Program-made: the position numbers and the translations under genes
Shown: in pieces, positions 36,768-45,621 of the stretch
How the letters are laid out: each line of letters begins with the position of its first letter
Position numbering within the stretch: position 1 is the first letter of the stretch
The notes under the pieces: generated by a model
The model's input: only the letters and a program-made list of their open reading frames with translations
The model's database searches: none
Told to the model about the DNA's origin: nothing
DNA from: Brevifilum sp029548365
GTDB taxonomy: Bacteria > Chloroflexota > Anaerolineae > Anaerolineales > Anaerolineaceae
Assembly (NCBI GenBank): GCA_035376985.1
Contig: DAOSSA010000003.1
Coordinates: 124,001-188,000, forward strand
Direction of reading: 5' to 3'
DNA length: 64,000 nt

Positions 36768-37094
36768 TTAATCACGGGGATAGTTTTTCGGTGCCGGAGC
36801 TTTGATCACCAGCAATTCCAGCAAATCTTCGTGGGCATTCCTGACGTTCATCTTTGTTTTGTAGGGGATCTTTAACAGCGTGCCTGCCGGGTAAATATGA
36901 TCGTCCTGGTCGTTCAACCCGATGGTGAGCATGCCTTGCAAAACAGTCATATACACATTGGAGTTTGAGTAATGCAGCGGCAGTCCTTCGTCTTTGTTGA
37001 ACAGCATGTGGATATAATCCACGTTGTTATCCTGGATAACCTTCTCAACAGTTCGTTGTGGGCCCTGCGCCAGCGTAAAAACTTCTTCAATCAT
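36768..37094 (-). CDS. Small cupin-domain protein next to hcp
   Basis: 108 residues forming a single cupin barrel: NKDEGLPLHYSNSNVYMTVLQGMLTIGLNDQDDHIYPAGTLLKIPYKTKMNVRN. The metal-binding pattern is partial, with one His (LPLHYS) and few others, so it may bind a ligand rather than catalyse. It begins 91 nt after the hcp stop codon in the same direction. Cupin genes next to hcp recur in anaerobes, suggesting a helper or sensor in nitrosative-stress defence; the precise role is unknown. Confidence 0.75.
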   Translation of the reverse strand: MIEEVFTLAQGPQRTVEKVIQDNNVDYIHMLFNKDEGLPLHYSNSNVYMTVLQGMLTIGLNDQDDHIYPAGTLLKIPYKTKMNVRNAHEDLLELLVIKAPAPKNYPRD

Positions 37095-37185
37095 TTGAAA
37101 AATTGACTTCCTTAATTTTTTCTATTCGCGGGGTGCGCGGATTTCCTGCTCGGGGCGCACCCTGCGAATGGTTTAAAATTGATGA

Positions 37186-38871
37186 TTAATTCCCGGCCAT
37201 CATTGCCGCTACGTCTTCTTCAACGGTGCCGATCGGCATCAGGTTGAAGTTCTTCACCAGCACATCGATCACGTTTGGCGATAGGAACGCAGGCAGTGTG
37301 GGGCCCAGACGGATCTTGCGGATGCCCAGGTAGAGCAGCGCCAGCAGCACGATGACCGCTTTTTGTTCGTACCAGGCAATGTCGTATGAGATCGGCAGGT
37401 CGTTGACATCGGCAACCTCGAAGACCTCAGCCAGTGCTTGCGCCGTGCGGATCAACGAATAGGAGTCGTTGCACTGCCCGGCATCCAATATGCGCGGGAT
37501 GCCGTTGATCTCGCCCAGGTCGAGCTTATTGTAGCGATACTTGGCACACCCGGCGGTCAGGATCACGGTGTTATCCGGCAAGGCTTCCGCAACATCGGTG
37601 TAATATTGCCGGGTCTTATGTCGCCCGTCACAACCCGCCATGACCACAAAACGCTGAATGTCGCCGGCTTTAACCGCGTCGACGACCGTGCCGGCATGGG
37701 CCAGGACGGTGTTGCGGGCAAAGCCGGTGGTGATGGTGATATCTTCCAGCGGTTGCGGATCCGCACAGGTTTTCGCCAGCTCGATCAGCCCTGAGAAATC
37801 CTTCTGTTCGCCAGCCTTGCGGTCCGGGATATGGATGGCGTCGGGATATCCAGCCTGGCCGGTGGTAAAGAGTCGACTGAGATAGCTGTCTCTGGCTGTG
37901 ACAATGCAGTTGGTGGTCATCAGGATCGGGCCGTTAAAGTTTTCGAATTCTTCCCGTTGATGAAACCATGAACCGCCATAATTGCCAGCAAAGTGGGCGT
38001 ACTTCTTAAACGCCGGGTAAGCCTGGGCGGGCAGCATCTCGCCATGGGTGTAGACGTTTACGCCGCTGCCCTCGGTTTGCTGAAGCAATTCGTCCAGGTC
38101 CCGCAAATCATGCCCGCTGACCAGGATGCCCGGTCCGGGACGCACACCCAAAAAGACCTGCGTGGGTTCGGGGTGACCATAGGTGTCTGTGTTGGCTTGG
38201 TCCAGCAGGGCCATGGCGCGTAGCCCCATTTCCCCGGTTTTGAGAACCAGGTTGGTCAATTCCTCGACGGTCAGCTTGTCGTTGGTGGTGGCTTCCAGCA
38301 TCTCTTGAATGAAGTGCAGCAGTTCTGAATCGGTTACATCAAGCACGTAAGCGTGCTCTACATATGCTGCCATACCTTTTAACCCGTAGGTGATCAGTTC
38401 GCGCAGCGAGCGGATGTCCTCATTCAAGGTCTCATCCACCATCACGCCAACCTGGTTGGCTTTTTCCAGCAAAACTTCGATCTCGTAGGATTCCGGCTGC
38501 CAGCCAGCCCAATCCGGACCGGTGCCCGTGCAGGGATTGCCGTGCAGTTCCTCACAGCGCGCCTGGGCTTCAGCGCGCAGTTCCTCACGGCGTTGAATGG
38601 CTTCACGGATATATTCAACAAACCGATCGGGGTCGAAATTGGCATTGGTGATGGTGGCAAACAGGGCCTGGGCAACGAAGATGTTGGTGTCTTCGTGGAT
38701 TACGTCCATGTCCCGGGCGCGGGTGCCCCAAAAGGCGATGCCTTTAAGTAAATAGATCAATAAATCCTGCAGGTTGGCTACCTCGGCGGGCTTCCCGCAC
38801 ACGCCCCGCGAAGTACAGCCCGTATTGCGCATCGTTTCCTGGCACTGGAAACAGAACATTGCATCTTTCAT
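37186..38871 (-). CDS. hcp: Hybrid cluster protein / hydroxylamine reductase
   Basis: A cytosolic Fe-S protein (561 residues from ATG 38871, AAGGAG 10 nt upstream) that reduces NO or hydroxylamine and in enterobacteria also drives protein S-nitrosylation. The N-terminal cluster cysteines are in MFCFQCQETMRNTGCTSRGVCG (C-x2-C-x(7-8)-C-x5-C class I pattern). Further cluster ligands lie in GSGVNVYTHGEMLPA (His/Glu), MTTNCIVTARDSY, TAGCAKYRYN and DAGQCNDSYS. A start 24 nt upstream is possible but has no ribosome binding site. It is preceded by an FNR/CRP-type palindrome. Confidence 0.97.
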   Translation of the reverse strand: MKDAMFCFQCQETMRNTGCTSRGVCGKPAEVANLQDLLIYLLKGIAFWGTRARDMDVIHEDTNIFVAQALFATITNANFDPDRFVEYIREAIQRREELRAEAQARCEELHGNPCTGTGPDWAGWQPESYEIEVLLEKANQVGVMVDETLNEDIRSLRELITYGLKGMAAYVEHAYVLDVTDSELLHFIQEMLEATTNDKLTVEELTNLVLKTGEMGLRAMALLDQANTDTYGHPEPTQVFLGVRPGPGILVSGHDLRDLDELLQQTEGSGVNVYTHGEMLPAQAYPAFKKYAHFAGNYGGSWFHQREEFENFNGPILMTTNCIVTARDSYLSRLFTTGQAGYPDAIHIPDRKAGEQKDFSGLIELAKTCADPQPLEDITITTGFARNTVLAHAGTVVDAVKAGDIQRFVVMAGCDGRHKTRQYYTDVAEALPDNTVILTAGCAKYRYNKLDLGEINGIPRILDAGQCNDSYSLIRTAQALAEVFEVADVNDLPISYDIAWYEQKAVIVLLALLYLGIRKIRLGPTLPAFLSPNVIDVLVKNFNLMPIGTVEEDVAAMMAGN

Positions 38872-38911
38872 AGTTGGTCGTCTCCTTGTATTCAATTTTG
38901 TTTACAGCTTA

Positions 38912-38953
38912 ATTCTAACATGGAGAACACAATTGAAAATATGACTTAAATCA
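38912..38953 (-). promoter_or_regulatory. Candidate hcp promoter with an FNR/CRP-type operator
   Basis: Minus strand: a near-perfect palindrome TGATTTAAGTCA (38953-38942), then TTTTCA, 16 nt, TAGAAT (38917-38912). The palindrome centre is about 42 bp before the predicted start point, the class II activator position. TGAyTTAArTCA resembles FNR/HcpR-family half sites. The assignment is inference. Confidence 0.4.
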
Positions 38954-38980
38954 CATTGGGTGGGTGGTGGAAGGTGAGTA

Positions 38981-39075
38981 GGAATTTGGAAACAGGTAAT
39001 TAGGAATCAGGTAGGAGGAATCAGGTAGCAAGAATTAGGTAGCAGAATTAGGTAGCAGAAATTAGGACATAGGAG
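38981..39075. repeat. Imperfect short tandem repeats
   Basis: Several degenerate copies of a 12-15 nt unit close to AATTAGGTAGCAG (AATCAGGTAGGAGG, AATCAGGTAGCAAG, AATTAGGTAGCAG, AATTAGGTAGCAG). The run lies between the divergent hcp and cupredoxin promoters and shows no coding potential. Confidence 0.6.
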
Positions 39076-39168
39076 CAATCTGCCACCCATCAGCGGTCAA
39101 CTACCGGCCAACCCCGTGAACTGTCGGTTGTTCACCTACATATAGGATTAGAAAAGTTGTCCGGATGC

Positions 39169-39197
39169 TTGGTGATTTCAATCAATTATGTTATAAT
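39169..39197 (+). promoter_or_regulatory. Promoter of the cupredoxin lipoprotein gene
   Basis: TTGGTG (39169-39174), 17-nt spacer, TATAAT (39192-39197). It lies 46 nt before ATG 39244. Confidence 0.6.
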
Positions 39198-39243
39198 AGA
39201 GATAAATATGGTCTAAATTATAATAATAGAAAAGGAGATTCTC

Positions 39244-39690
39244 ATGAACAATATCTCAGGTAGTCAAAAACTGTTTACCTTCCTCGTCCTGGTCGGTATT
39301 TTTCTGATGGCGGCTTGCAGCCCGGCTGCCCCAGCCCATAACACCGCCGAAGGAGCACTCGAGGCAGAGATACATTACACCCTGAAAACAGGCGCCGCTG
39401 ATGGTCAATTGATCTTCATCGGCGTGGGAGGCGAAATTGACGGGCAGATTAACCCGGACCTGACTGCCAACGTGGGCGACACCGTCGCAATCACCCTGAT
39501 TAACGATGATGGACGCTTCCACGATTTCGTGATTGATGAGTTCAATGCAGCCACGTCCGTATTCAGTGAAATTGGACAGGAAGAGACCATTCAATTCACC
39601 GTCGACCAGGCAGGCACTTTCTTTTACTACTGCAGTGTGACCGGTCACCGCCAGGCGGGTATGGAAGGCCAGTTGATTGTGAATAATTAA
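39244..39690 (+). CDS. Cupredoxin (plastocyanin/azurin-like) lipoprotein
   Basis: 148 residues with AGGAG 8 nt before ATG. The signal peptide ends in the lipobox LMAAC (Cys near 25), so it is anchored outside the membrane. The domain has type 1 copper ligands in the usual order: His in GRFHDFVI, Cys in FFYYCSV, His in TGHRQ and Met in AGMEGQ. The pattern HDF...YYC.VTGHRQAGM resembles the N-terminal cupredoxin domain of copper nitrite reductases and similar stand-alone electron carriers. It has its own promoter. The redox partner is unknown. Confidence 0.88.
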   Translation: MNNISGSQKLFTFLVLVGIFLMAACSPAAPAHNTAEGALEAEIHYTLKTGAADGQLIFIGVGGEIDGQINPDLTANVGDTVAITLINDDGRFHDFVIDEFNAATSVFSEIGQEETIQFTVDQAGTFFYYCSVTGHRQAGMEGQLIVNN

Positions 39691-39746
39691 TCGGGATTTG
39701 ACAATCCCCGATGGTTGCTTGGAGAGAAAATTAAGTATCGTCTTTT

Positions 39747-40062
39747 CAGACCCCCGGGGTTTGAATACCAGGCAGGAGAAGATTCAACATAAACCCTGGG
39801 GGTCTTAGTATGCGGTCAGAATCCGGGGTTTGNNNNNNNNNNNNNNNNNNNNNNNNNNNNNNNNNNNNNNNNNNNNNNNNNNNNNNNNNNNNNNNNNNNN
39901 NNNNNNNNNNNNNNNNNNNNNNNNNNNNNNNNTTAACGTAAACCCAGGGGATCTTAATTTGCGGTCAGACCCCCGGGGTTTTAATGCCAGCCAAGTGAAG
40001 ATTTAACATAAACCCCAGGGGTCTATGTTTGTGGACAGGCCCCCGGGGTTTGAATGGCCAGC
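39747..40062. repeat. 70-bp tandem repeat with internal inverted repeats, spanning an assembly gap
   Basis: Units begin CAGACCCCCGGGGTTT at 39747, 39817, 39966 and (as CAGGCCCCCGGGG) 40036; both measurable steps are exactly 70 nt. Within each unit GACCCCCGGGGTTT is followed about 27 nt later by AAACCCC(A/T)GGGGGTC, so every unit can form a stem-loop. The spacer sequences are conserved too. N at 39833-39932 is a 100-base placeholder and the phase does not fit an exact 70-nt multiple, so the true copy number is unknown. Confidence 0.85.
39833..39932. other. Assembly gap (100 N)
   Basis: A run of exactly 100 N, the conventional placeholder for a scaffold gap of unknown size, inside the 70-bp repeat array that probably caused it. 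Confidence 0.99.
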
Positions 40063-40110
40063 AGTTAAAAAACAAACTCGCAAATTTCCATTGCGAGCCT
40101 GATCCTTTAG

Positions 40111-40200
40111 CGGGGAGGGGGGGATTCGAACCCCCGGTTGAGCTTCAAACCCAACAACCACTTAGCAGGCGGCCCCAATCAACCACTCTGGCACCTCCCC
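40111..40200 (-). tRNA. tRNA-Ser (anticodon GCU)
   Basis: Class II tRNA. The acceptor GGGGAGG (40200-40194) pairs with CCTCCCC; the discriminator is G, as expected for Ser. The anticodon loop CTGCTAA gives GCT. The long variable arm is about TGTTGGGTTTGAAGCTCAAC; the T-arm is GGGGGTTCGAATCCCCC. Confidence 0.94.
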
Positions 40201-40237
40201 GATCTTCACTTGTTTATTTTACCCTCAAACTTCAAGG

Positions 40238-40324
40238 CGGAGGGAGAGGGATTCGAACCCACGGTGGGCGTAAACCCACACCTGTTTTCAAGACAGGCGC
40301 CTTAAACCACTCGGCCATCCCTCC
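40238..40324 (-). tRNA. tRNA-Ser (anticodon UGA)
   Basis: Class II tRNA. The acceptor GGAGGGA (40324-40318) pairs with TCCCTCC; the discriminator is G. Anticodon stem CCTGT/ACAGG with loop CTTGAAA gives TGA. The long variable arm is GTGGGTTTACGCCCAC; the T-loop is TTCGAATC. It lies 37 nt upstream of tRNA-Ser(GCU), probably one transcript. Confidence 0.95.
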
Positions 40325-40502
40325 GGGTTAAAAATTCTAACATCAATAGCCGGTTTCTACCAGACAAAACTTAATCATACCCTTCACGACTAAAGATGCA
40401 ATAACTTCACGAGTCGTGTTGCTGCTAAAATTTCAGCCGCTCCCAACACATTCTCTTAAGCTGCATCAGCAGGCCCAGACCGTGTGCGAAGGCAAGCGCG
40501 AG

Positions 40503-41615
40503 CTACTCATTTTGCAGGGTATGAGTCGGCCAGGGCGTAAGGGTAGGACCTTGCTCTTGACCTGGGGACGGGCTGGCTTCAATCACAGCCGGTACCGTTT
40601 CAGCTGCAGAAGGCGTCCCCGGCTGCTGGGTGGAAAGTACACGGGTTGCAACAGACGTTGGCGACCCATGCAAATCAAAACGCGGTGCTCGCCAGCGTAG
40701 ACCAAAGTATATCGCCAGGGTCAGCAAACCCATCAGGACCAGCCCGGCTACACAGCCACGCAGGATCCGACCCTTGCGAAAGCGGTTCGCCGGTTGATCC
40801 TGCTCCCCAGGAACCCTGAGCAGCACAACGGTTGTGTTATCATGCCCGCCGCGCGCATTCGCCAGGTCAATCAGCGCCCCGGGTGCACGGTCCAACGGAG
40901 CAGACTTGACCAGGCGCTGAATCTCATGATCAGAGACGAGGTCTGTCAGACCGTCACTGCATAACAGCAGGGTATCTCCCGCTTCAAGAGGTAAGCCCTG
41001 GTTCTCGACTGCCTCAGCGTCGCTTTCGCCGTCAAAAAACCACAACCGGAAATCGAGCTGGGGGGCCCTGGCGGAGCCCAAATAACGGCGGATGACATGC
41101 GCGTTTGGGTGCTCCCCGCCGTGTGCATCGCTGATGATCCCGGCATCATAGGCTTCCTGCAGCCAGGTGTGATCCGTCGTAAGCTGCATGATGTGCTCTC
41201 CGCGCAGCAGGTAAATTCGAGAATCACCCAGGTTAGCGGTGTACAGCCTGTCGGCGATCACCCAGGCACAGACACAGGTTGTGCCCATGCCCCTATGCCC
41301 CTGTACTGAAAGAGAAGCCTCAAAGATGGCATGATTGGCGCGGTGGATGGCATTTTCCAGGGTTTCTAACGGCTGAAGCCCATCACTGGCTGTAATGACC
41401 TCGGTAACGGTTGTCACACCCAGTTGCGCAGCGATCTCACCGGCGCGATGCCCACCGATCCCATCGCACAGAATGGCGAACACCGCCGGCACCTTTCCCC
41501 TGAAGCCAGTCATAAAAGCCGATACACTGTAACGGTCTTCATTATTTTTGCCAACCAGGCCGGGGTGACTGGCAGCAGCAATATCCAGATGGGCTTGATT
41601 AAGATTGGTCATCAT
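40503..41615 (-). CDS. PP2C-type Ser/Thr protein phosphatase with a C-terminal TM helix
   Basis: 370 residues. The PP2C catalytic domain (about 10-255) shows the metal-ligand motifs NNEDRYSV, ILCDGIGGHRAGEIA (DGxGG), NLGDSRIYLLR, LLLCSDGLTDLV (SDGL) and GGHDNTTVVLL. A single TM helix follows at about 280-302 and a Ser/Thr/Pro-rich extracellular tail. It dephosphorylates Ser/Thr on proteins at the inner membrane face. Its ATG overlaps the stop of the FHA gene (ATGA), so the two are coupled; FHA domains bind phosphothreonine. A cognate Hanks-type kinase is not in the window. Confidence 0.92.
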   Translation of the reverse strand: MMTNLNQAHLDIAAASHPGLVGKNNEDRYSVSAFMTGFRGKVPAVFAILCDGIGGHRAGEIAAQLGVTTVTEVITASDGLQPLETLENAIHRANHAIFEASLSVQGHRGMGTTCVCAWVIADRLYTANLGDSRIYLLRGEHIMQLTTDHTWLQEAYDAGIISDAHGGEHPNAHVIRRYLGSARAPQLDFRLWFFDGESDAEAVENQGLPLEAGDTLLLCSDGLTDLVSDHEIQRLVKSAPLDRAPGALIDLANARGGHDNTTVVLLRVPGEQDQPANRFRKGRILRGCVAGLVLMGLLTLAIYFGLRWRAPRFDLHGSPTSVATRVLSTQQPGTPSAAETVPAVIEASPSPGQEQGPTLTPWPTHTLQNE

Positions 41616-43570
41616 TCCAGTTTGTATTTTTCAATCGTAGCACCGGGCGGCGATTCCACATCAATGATTGTAAACCGAAATCCTGCCGAGCCTATGTGGA
41701 TCAGGTCGCCAGGATGCAATTCTACCGGCTGACTACCAATCGGGTTGTAGTTAATCCAGGTGCCGCTCCTGGATCCGCAATCCATCAGCCAGAAAGCACC
41801 CTGTTCACTGTGTAAGCATGCGTGTAATCCATCAATAGTATCACCGCTAAGGAGCAGGCTGGCGCGCTCCGGGTCGCTGCCGATGACCGTGTTCGCCTGC
41901 ATAACCTGAATGGCAGCCTGTTTCCAGCCTGAAATCCCACCCTCCAGGGGGAGCAAGCTGGCAAAGGGCCCGCCCTGATCTTCTGGCTCAGTTGATTTCT
42001 CAGCAGTGGATATCGACCTGGATGAAAACAGCTTATTAAAGAAGCGCTGCGCAAACCTAGAGCGAAAAAAACTTAGCGCTCCCCAAATAACCAAAATCAA
42101 GGCTGCCCCAGCCAATACCACCCAAACAAGTATCAGACCAATGTGTTGAACAGGCCGCGGGGATTCGGTTTCGGGCGCGCTCAGCTCAACCCGGATCGGG
42201 GTCAGGATCGTTTCACCAAAAAGTCCCAAGGTATCTTCCACCCCTACCTGGATCACGTATTCGCCCGTTTTGTCCACAGCGGACAGACCCCAGGTCAGAA
42301 GCTCAAACGGCGCTTCCGTACGTTCATCCACCATCTGCCCATCCACGAACAAACGGCTGAAACTCAAATCACGCGGATAACCATCGGGGAACTCCAGCAT
42401 GATTTCAATCGCCACACTCTCGGGAAGGAGGTTTTCAAGGTTCTCATCCCAATTTTGGGGTGCCGAGCGGGTGATCGTCGGCGGCGGGTTGATTAAAATT
42501 GGCTTGGGTGCGTGGACATTGAGATAAAATTCACTGCTCTCGCCATGCAGCGCGCCGTCCACGGTTCCAACACTGATGGCATAATTGCCCTCCTGGCGGA
42601 TGCCGGACACAAAGGTCAGATCATAATAAACGCCAATATCCTCAAAATAACGTTCCGGGGCGGGGGGAGCGCCGGCGCCGGTGTAATGAAAAAACTCACC
42701 GCCGGTGGCGTTTGCCAGGTCAATCAACGCCTTTCCCTGGTCGTTGTTGAGGAAGAATTCTTCGCCCAGCATCCACACATGCACCTGGATTTCAGCGGCA
42801 CGGGCTGTTTCTGCCAGGGTCAATAAGGGGGTGATTTCTTCGGGTGCAGGCGGGGGCGTGATATACAACAGGGCTTTATCCACCCCAAAGGGCACAACCC
42901 GTTCTTCAGACAGTCCCAAAGCCAATTCAAGGCTGACTAGGTCAGGTGCCATGCTGCGAAAATTGGGCTGATAATTCTGCAGCGCTTCTACCCAGTTATG
43001 GCGGTCATGGCTGTTGCGAATCAGCGAGCCTTCCTGCACCACCAGTGAAAGGGAGTCTTCTGAGCTGAAGCGATGCTCCTGGACCCAGTCAGAAAAAGCC
43101 AACTGGATGCGGTGATAGGGTGATTCGCCGTTGGCATCGCGCACATCCAGGCGCCTGTCGCTGTTGATCACCAGGGTAAAGTGAACGCCGCCACGCCGCT
43201 TTTCCAGGCTGATGACCTCAACACTCCTTTCATCTTCCAGTACGATCAGGTCTTCCCTTTGCAGTGGGGGCGTCGCCGCTCCGGGGATCAATTTGGGTTT
43301 AATTTGTGTGGAAAGAAGGGGAAAACCGATGGTATCTGGCGGAAGAACGATCAATGTGTCGTCCCCCTGTGCTTGCACACGCCACGGTAAGGAAAAACCA
43401 ACCCATAACATAAGGTTGGTTACTAAGAATAAAATACAGATTACAGAGAGTAATCTGTCAGTGAAACGTGAGTTTTTCCGGTAAGGGCGTCCTTTATGGT
43501 CACTTCCAACCTGAAAAGGCTGAGGGGTTGAGAATGGTGCAAGATCCTGAAACATATTCATCTTCATCAC
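41612..43570 (-). CDS. Membrane protein with VWA-like extracytoplasmic part and C-terminal FHA domain
   Basis: 652 residues. TM1 at about 40-62 is followed by an extracytoplasmic part. Residues about 95-330 resemble a von Willebrand factor A-type fold (VHFTLVINSDRRLDVRD at the MIDAS position, but without a clean DxSxS), then beta-sandwich repeats to about 475. TM2 lies at about 482-508 and a cytoplasmic FHA domain at about 565-640 (VIGSDPERASLLLSGDTIDGLHACL, SRSGTWINYNPI, LHPGDLIHIG). FHA should read phosphothreonine and pass a signal across the membrane. Its start overlaps the preceding gene by 56-71 nt depending on which of four early Met codons is used. It is coupled to the PP2C gene. Confidence 0.85.
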   Translation of the reverse strand: MMKMNMFQDLAPFSTPQPFQVGSDHKGRPYRKNSRFTDRLLSVICILFLVTNLMLWVGFSLPWRVQAQGDDTLIVLPPDTIGFPLLSTQIKPKLIPGAATPPLQREDLIVLEDERSVEVISLEKRRGGVHFTLVINSDRRLDVRDANGESPYHRIQLAFSDWVQEHRFSSEDSLSLVVQEGSLIRNSHDRHNWVEALQNYQPNFRSMAPDLVSLELALGLSEERVVPFGVDKALLYITPPPAPEEITPLLTLAETARAAEIQVHVWMLGEEFFLNNDQGKALIDLANATGGEFFHYTGAGAPPAPERYFEDIGVYYDLTFVSGIRQEGNYAISVGTVDGALHGESSEFYLNVHAPKPILINPPPTITRSAPQNWDENLENLLPESVAIEIMLEFPDGYPRDLSFSRLFVDGQMVDERTEAPFELLTWGLSAVDKTGEYVIQVGVEDTLGLFGETILTPIRVELSAPETESPRPVQHIGLILVWVVLAGAALILVIWGALSFFRSRFAQRFFNKLFSSRSISTAEKSTEPEDQGGPFASLLPLEGGISGWKQAAIQVMQANTVIGSDPERASLLLSGDTIDGLHACLHSEQGAFWLMDCGSRSGTWINYNPIGSQPVELHPGDLIHIGSAGFRFTIIDVESPPGATIEKYKLE

Positions 43571-45503
43571 TATATGAAACGGAAGCTGTCACGCCTGAGT
43601 TTAAACTGAAGTTCGCCCATCCAATGGTTGCATGACCGTTAGGTCCTCCTGAAAATTCACCGGTTGAAACTCGCTCTTCCAAATTATCTATACTGCAATC
43701 AGCATATTTAAAATTCACAAATGACCAGGTTAAACTTGCCCCTGAATATTCAGCCCCGCCCAAAGCCCCAACATTCCAAAATTCAATGGAGAATGGCATC
43801 GTAAATGAGCATACGCGAGTTGATTCATCTTCATAGACTTCTGTAAATGTTGACACATAATCACCGGTGCAAGTTACCTTCTGGGGCTCAACACCATGGA
43901 TCAAATTTTCATCTTCGATCAATCCCATATCGATGAGCGCCTGGTGATAGGCTTTTTCAGCCTGTTCAGGGCTTATCTCCCTGTTAATATACCATGTCCG
44001 CACCAAATTTGCGATTTGTTGACCATAAATCTGAGTGCCCGGTCGATCAATGTTTTCATCAAAGGAGTGGAAGATAATCTCTGATCTGCCAGTATCCCGC
44101 ATAATTTTCTCAGTCATCAGAAACAAACGATTCATCAGCGTTTCGAGGTCCTCATTTCCGGCATACATCGGATTTACGCTTTCCCGAATCAGGAGCTGTT
44201 GATTTGCAAACAATTCGATCAGCTGTTCCTGCTTAGCCTTGATTTCATCAATCTTTTCCTGGTTCGAAAGACGTTCATCAAATTTTGCTTTCAATGCTTC
44301 CATACCATTATGAGCAATGGTGTTTCTTTCGTCTTCGCTCAATTGGTCAGGGTTGATCCCACGACGGCTACAGTAAGAGGATAGATAATCCGATTGCACT
44401 TTCGCAAAAATGCCACGCATCTGCACAGACAATTGGTCCCAATCCCGCGCATCTACCGAATAGCCAAACCATCCACCTTCTGCACCATTCTTATATACCT
44501 GGAAGGCTTTTTCAATCTCAGGATTAAACCAGACGTTGGTGATGACTTCATTGGACAATTCAACAACCCGGTTTGCAAATTTATTTAAATCGAAGACAAG
44601 CATTGCATTGTGTGACAGGCTATTCGCAAAGATTTTTACTTTGTCACTGGTGATTTCTTTTAGCAAGTTATCGTCCGATGCGACATAATTTCCAAGAGCT
44701 TTAAATGTTTCTTCCAGCGTGGCTTGAGTTAATTCTTCAGAATCATGATCATATATGGCAACAGCGATATTGCCTAAAGGCATTTGTTCAACAACGCCCT
44801 TTATGATGATCTCCACCACCCGGTTATCGTTTATCCCCACACCTTGTTCCAGGATTGTTTTTACCATTGCTTCCACCTCTCCCTGAGATTTGCCCAGTGA
44901 ATTCTCTTTCACAAAGGTTTCGGTGGCTTTTTTGTCCAGGTATTTATCTATCCGTTTGGCTTCATCAGCTGAAAATGGCGCATTCAGGCTGAAATGGAAG
45001 GTGGTAAAGGTCAAGACACCCTGATCCAGGTCGACCGAATCAGGTTCAAAAAAGTACCAGCCATGCTGTTCATTGAAATAACCAACAAACACTTCGCCGG
45101 GTTCCTCGATCCCGGTAGCATCAAATTCCATCCTGACCTGCATGGGTTGGTCAGAACGGGTTTGCTCGCTTTCAAGCTCCACACTCAGGGTTGCTCCAAG
45201 CCCTACCCAGCCTTCTTCCGGTAAAGCCGGTAGAGTATCCGAATAGCTTATAGACGCTGAAGCATCTGTCATAAAGGCGCCTGCTGGAATTTGAACCCGG
45301 GCAGGCTCACCTTCCAGCCCACCCAGAGTCGTGTCCTGTTCAACAGCAATTGGAATGGGGGCCTTAGAGGGGACATCCAGGGTGGTTTCTTGTGAACCAC
45401 TTTCTATTAAGTTTTTTAACGCGCTCAAGGGGAGCCTGCAGGAAAGCGTGATGATAGACCCAACAAGGAAACACAAGAAAATGTTTTGACGGTTTCTTTT
45501 CAT
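43500..45503 (-). CDS. Large exported protein or lipoprotein of unknown function
   Basis: 667 residues. The N-terminus MKRNRQNIFLCFLVGSIITLSC is a signal peptide with a weak lipobox (Cys 22). Residues about 55-170 (LEGEPARVQIPAGAFMTDAS..., FDATGIEEPGEVFVGYFNEQHGWYF) resemble a ZU5-like sandwich. The middle (about 180-480) is helical and charged (IDEIKAKQEQLIELFANQQLL). The C-terminal 120 residues are beta-rich with several Cys (VTCTGDY, STRVCSF, YADCSI, GSCTIL) that could form disulfides. It is first in the lipoprotein-FHA-PP2C run. No family could be assigned. Confidence 0.7.
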   Translation of the reverse strand: MKRNRQNIFLCFLVGSIITLSCRLPLSALKNLIESGSQETTLDVPSKAPIPIAVEQDTTLGGLEGEPARVQIPAGAFMTDASASISYSDTLPALPEEGWVGLGATLSVELESEQTRSDQPMQVRMEFDATGIEEPGEVFVGYFNEQHGWYFFEPDSVDLDQGVLTFTTFHFSLNAPFSADEAKRIDKYLDKKATETFVKENSLGKSQGEVEAMVKTILEQGVGINDNRVVEIIIKGVVEQMPLGNIAVAIYDHDSEELTQATLEETFKALGNYVASDDNLLKEITSDKVKIFANSLSHNAMLVFDLNKFANRVVELSNEVITNVWFNPEIEKAFQVYKNGAEGGWFGYSVDARDWDQLSVQMRGIFAKVQSDYLSSYCSRRGINPDQLSEDERNTIAHNGMEALKAKFDERLSNQEKIDEIKAKQEQLIELFANQQLLIRESVNPMYAGNEDLETLMNRLFLMTEKIMRDTGRSEIIFHSFDENIDRPGTQIYGQQIANLVRTWYINREISPEQAEKAYHQALIDMGLIEDENLIHGVEPQKVTCTGDYVSTFTEVYEDESTRVCSFTMPFSIEFWNVGALGGAEYSGASLTWSFVNFKYADCSIDNLEERVSTGEFSGGPNGHATIGWANFSLNSGVTASVSYSDEDEYVSGSCTILNPSAFSGWK

Positions 45504-45621
45504 TTCTCACTCTCTTTTGGTATGGGTAATTGTTTCTGTTTCGATTATAAGAACTCCCTATCTAAATGTCAAATTAATTCTTGAGTAAAGTGACATTCGT
45601 TCGTTTTGTTCAAAAATGCTA

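Noticed and set aside
39747..40062. CRISPR array
   Set aside because: The sequences between the palindromes are conserved from unit to unit and the period is 70 nt with no cas genes nearby; spacers should differ.
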